Positions 18,678 to 20,740 of a stretch of 20,740 bases of DNA are shown piece after piece; the stretch's first letter is position 1; every line of letters begins with the position of its first letter. Origin of the DNA: a virus; the IMG/VR virus record IMGVR_UViG_3300025466_000214, positions 1 to 20,740 of that record; one strand, given 5' to 3'. Below the pieces are notes generated by a model. That model did no database searches, had not been told where the DNA came from, and saw only the letters and a program-made list of their open reading frames with translations. The position numbers were made by a program, and so were the translations under genes.

Positions 18678-20740
18678 ATGGCATTATCATCACCGGGCAT
18701 TGAGGTAAGTATTAAGGATCAAAGTCAATATTTACCAGCAGCCTCAAGTTCAGTTCCGCTATTAGTTGTAGCAACTGCACAGAATAAAGCAAATGCAACA
18801 AGCACAACTGGTGCTGTAGCTGCAGGAACAATCAAAGCAAACGCTAACAAACTATATCAAGTTACAAGTCAAAAAGACATTCTTACATTGTTTGGTAGTC
18901 CATTCTTCTATAAAACTTCTAACGGTACTCCTATTCAAGGGTATGAGTTAAATGAATATGGTTTATTGGCAGCATGGTCATTAATGGGCGTAACAAATAG
19001 TTGCTATATCTTACGTGCAGACGTTGATCTAGGATCATTAGTGGGTACATTAAATCGTCCAGTCGGTCAGCCTGTAGGTGGAACATATTGGTTGAACACG
19101 ACATCAAGTACATGGGGAATTTTTGAATTCAATGCAACTTCTGGTGTCTTCAATAGTATCAACCCTATCGTTATCACTGACACAGCATATATTGATACAA
19201 ACTCAGGATATCCTAAAGATTCGGTAGGTTCAATTGGTTCTTATGCAGTTTTACCTGATCAAATTTCAAATGGTTTGTCAAATAACACAGGTACATATTT
19301 CTACAAAACATATCTAAACACTTGGGAAATTTTAGGATCACAAGGATGGAAATCTGGTATCCCAACAATCGTAGGAGCTGCAAGCAATCCTTCACTAAGC
19401 TCAGGTGCATTCAGCATTAACATTAACAACTTGTTCTCACGCACAATTTCTATCAGCAATGGTGATACAGTTTATACTGTCGCTAGTGCTATTAATAATT
19501 TGGGAATTGGTGATTTAACCGCGCGTGTTGATTCTTCAAGCAGACTAGTTATCAGCGTATCATCAGTACGTACTAACAGTTCATTGACTTTGGCTAATAC
19601 ATCAAATACACCATTGACAGATTTGGGAATTACTTCAGGTCAAACATACTATGCTGCTGACGCAGTATTTGCTCCAAGTTCAGGTATGCCTCTATGGACA
19701 AATAGTCAAGCTGCACCTCACCCAACTGGTTCTGTATGGGTAAAAACAAGTGCTACTGGTTCAGGTCTAAACACTGTTCTATCGCAATACAGTGCAACAA
19801 ATGAAGCATTTGCAAGTGTTGCAGTAAACACATTTGATACATTAGATACTGTATTACCGGGATTAGATACATCAGGTGGTCAATCTATTCCAACAGGAAC
19901 AGTTGTGCAAGTTACTGGTAACCAAACATATGGTCCTGCAGGTATCGCTTACTATGTAAGAGGTAATACAGGCGCAACTGTTGCAATTGGTACAGCTACA
20001 AACGTAAGTGTTTCTTCTCCAGGAAAAACATTAAACGTAGCAGTAACTACACCAGGTGTAAGCACATTCAGCACACAATATAGCTTCACATTCCACGGTG
20101 ATGCAGAAACTTTTGTAACTGCATGGCAAGCTACAAATATTCCAAATACAACAGCTTCTATTGGTGCTGCAGGTGAAATTATTTTAACTCACACATTGGG
20201 TGGTGATATTCTTCTTAGTGATTTAGGTACTTCTGGTATTTCTAACGGATTGATTTCTCAATTAGGTTTCACTAATGGAACAAACGCAATCCCTCACCCA
20301 ATCACATTTACTACTACAACAGCTACACATACAACTAACGGGGCAGGTAGTGGTGCAACATTCAGCATTACAAACAAAGTTGGATACTATACATTCAACC
20401 TAACTTCAGGTGGTCATAACTATGCTGTTGGTGACTTGTTAACATTCGTTGGTTCTGAACTAGCAGGCGTTGATACAGTAAACAATTTAGTATTAAGCGT
20501 ACAAACAGTAAGTGGTGGTGTAATTACATCAGTTGCTTATCATTCAGGTATGCCTAAAGCTAACTATGCTACAAGATTGAGTAACTGGAATGAGTTGTAT
20601 TATACAGCTAGCCTAGGCGCTCCTGCAACTGCACCAACAGACGGAACAACATGGTTCTACTCAACTGCAAGTCAAGTTGATATCATGGTTAACAAACACG
20701 GTGTATGGAAAGGTTATGGTAACGTAGCATTTGACAATAA
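18678..20740 (+). CDS. 18: Tail sheath protein (gp18-like), 3' end outside the window
   Basis: Open to the right edge: 687 codons and no stop. The start MALSSPGIEVSIKDQSQYLP with the following SSVPLLVVATAQNK is the typical gp18 N-terminus. QVTSQKDILTLFGSPFF, NEYGLLAAWSLMGVTNSCYILRADVDL and GGTYWLNTTSSTWGIFEF continue the T4/cyanophage sheath pattern. It forms the contractile outer tube of the tail. T4 gp18 is 659 aa in total. Here 687 codons pass before the C-terminal core is reached, so the protein is much longer. The surplus is beta-rich insert modules, one (TISISNGDTVYTVASAINNLGIGDLTARVDSSS) resembling the repeat domain of flagellar hook proteins, and a second (VAVTTPGVSTFSTQYSFTFHG to LGFTNG). 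AAAGGA is the ribosome-binding site. Late control by GCTAAATA. Confidence 0.88.
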   Translation, partial: MALSSPGIEVSIKDQSQYLPAASSSVPLLVVATAQNKANATSTTGAVAAGTIKANANKLYQVTSQKDILTLFGSPFFYKTSNGTPIQGYELNEYGLLAAWSLMGVTNSCYILRADVDLGSLVGTLNRPVGQPVGGTYWLNTTSSTWGIFEFNATSGVFNSINPIVITDTAYIDTNSGYPKDSVGSIGSYAVLPDQISNGLSNNTGTYFYKTYLNTWEILGSQGWKSGIPTIVGAASNPSLSSGAFSININNLFSRTISISNGDTVYTVASAINNLGIGDLTARVDSSSRLVISVSSVRTNSSLTLANTSNTPLTDLGITSGQTYYAADAVFAPSSGMPLWTNSQAAPHPTGSVWVKTSATGSGLNTVLSQYSATNEAFASVAVNTFDTLDTVLPGLDTSGGQSIPTGTVVQVTGNQTYGPAGIAYYVRGNTGATVAIGTATNVSVSSPGKTLNVAVTTPGVSTFSTQYSFTFHGDAETFVTAWQATNIPNTTASIGAAGEIILTHTLGGDILLSDLGTSGISNGLISQLGFTNGTNAIPHPITFTTTTATHTTNGAGSGATFSITNKVGYYTFNLTSGGHNYAVGDLLTFVGSELAGVDTVNNLVLSVQTVSGGVITSVAYHSGMPKANYATRLSNWNELYYTASLGAPATAPTDGTTWFYSTASQVDIMVNKHGVWKGYGNVAFDN

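Overview
The window is a segment of a T4-type tailed phage genome (myovirus morphology). It carries a tail sheath gene (gp18-like), a sheath-stabilising/tail-completion gene (gp15-like), a neck gene (gp13-like) and a second probable neck/structural gene. With these are phage nucleotide-metabolism genes: MazG-type pyrophosphohydrolase, dNMP kinase and Nudix hydrolase. The DNA is AT-rich, genes are tightly packed, and many proteins are of kinds seen in marine and freshwater relatives of T4 (cyanophage- or pelagiphage-like). The sequence does not name the host. A consensus sigma70 promoter (TTGACA-N17-TATAAT) indicates a bacterial host with ordinary housekeeping sigma signals.

Layout. 1-3163 (+): six structural or unknown genes, two of them starting with similar M-[K/R]-L-x-E-F N-termini. 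3208-3894 (+): a PD-(D/E)XK nuclease. 3928-8348 (+): a late block with a fibre/tropism-type protein, a complete sedolisin (S53) protease and an abundant-looking virion protein. 8377-12469 (-): Nudix hydrolase, gp15-like protein, a tiny zinc-finger ORF and a 685-aa structural protein. 12575-14804 (+): an early operon of a 385-aa unknown, three small proteins and MazG, the last four coupled by ATGA overlaps. 14805-15300: about 0.5 kb without a gene, but with an orderly set of nested hairpins that looks like a structured RNA. 15301-17545 (+): gp13-like neck protein and a four-part fusion (GNAT-GNAT-ParB-like-unknown). 17606-18250 (+): dNMP kinase. 18216-18557 (-): a Cys-rich HNH-like protein. 18678 to the right edge (+): tail sheath, cut by the window end.

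Regulation can be read from the sequence. A T4 late-promoter-like octamer (consensus [N][A/C]TAAATA) stands just upstream of most structural genes. Host-type sigma70 elements precede the nuclease, the 385-aa gene with its operon and, less clearly, the kinase. At least two late genes (fibre at 3928, gp13 at 15301) have an RNA hairpin that would hide the ribosome-binding site only in transcripts reading through from upstream. This is the arrangement known for T4 gene e and soc. Three or four genes appear to have no leader.

The items most worth a second look are the prodomain-less sedolisin in a phage structural cluster, the double-GNAT/ParB-like fusion, the structured 250-nt RNA candidate, the early/late promoter code with RBS-masking hairpins, and a T7-promoter-like sequence in the leader of the gene at 7122.
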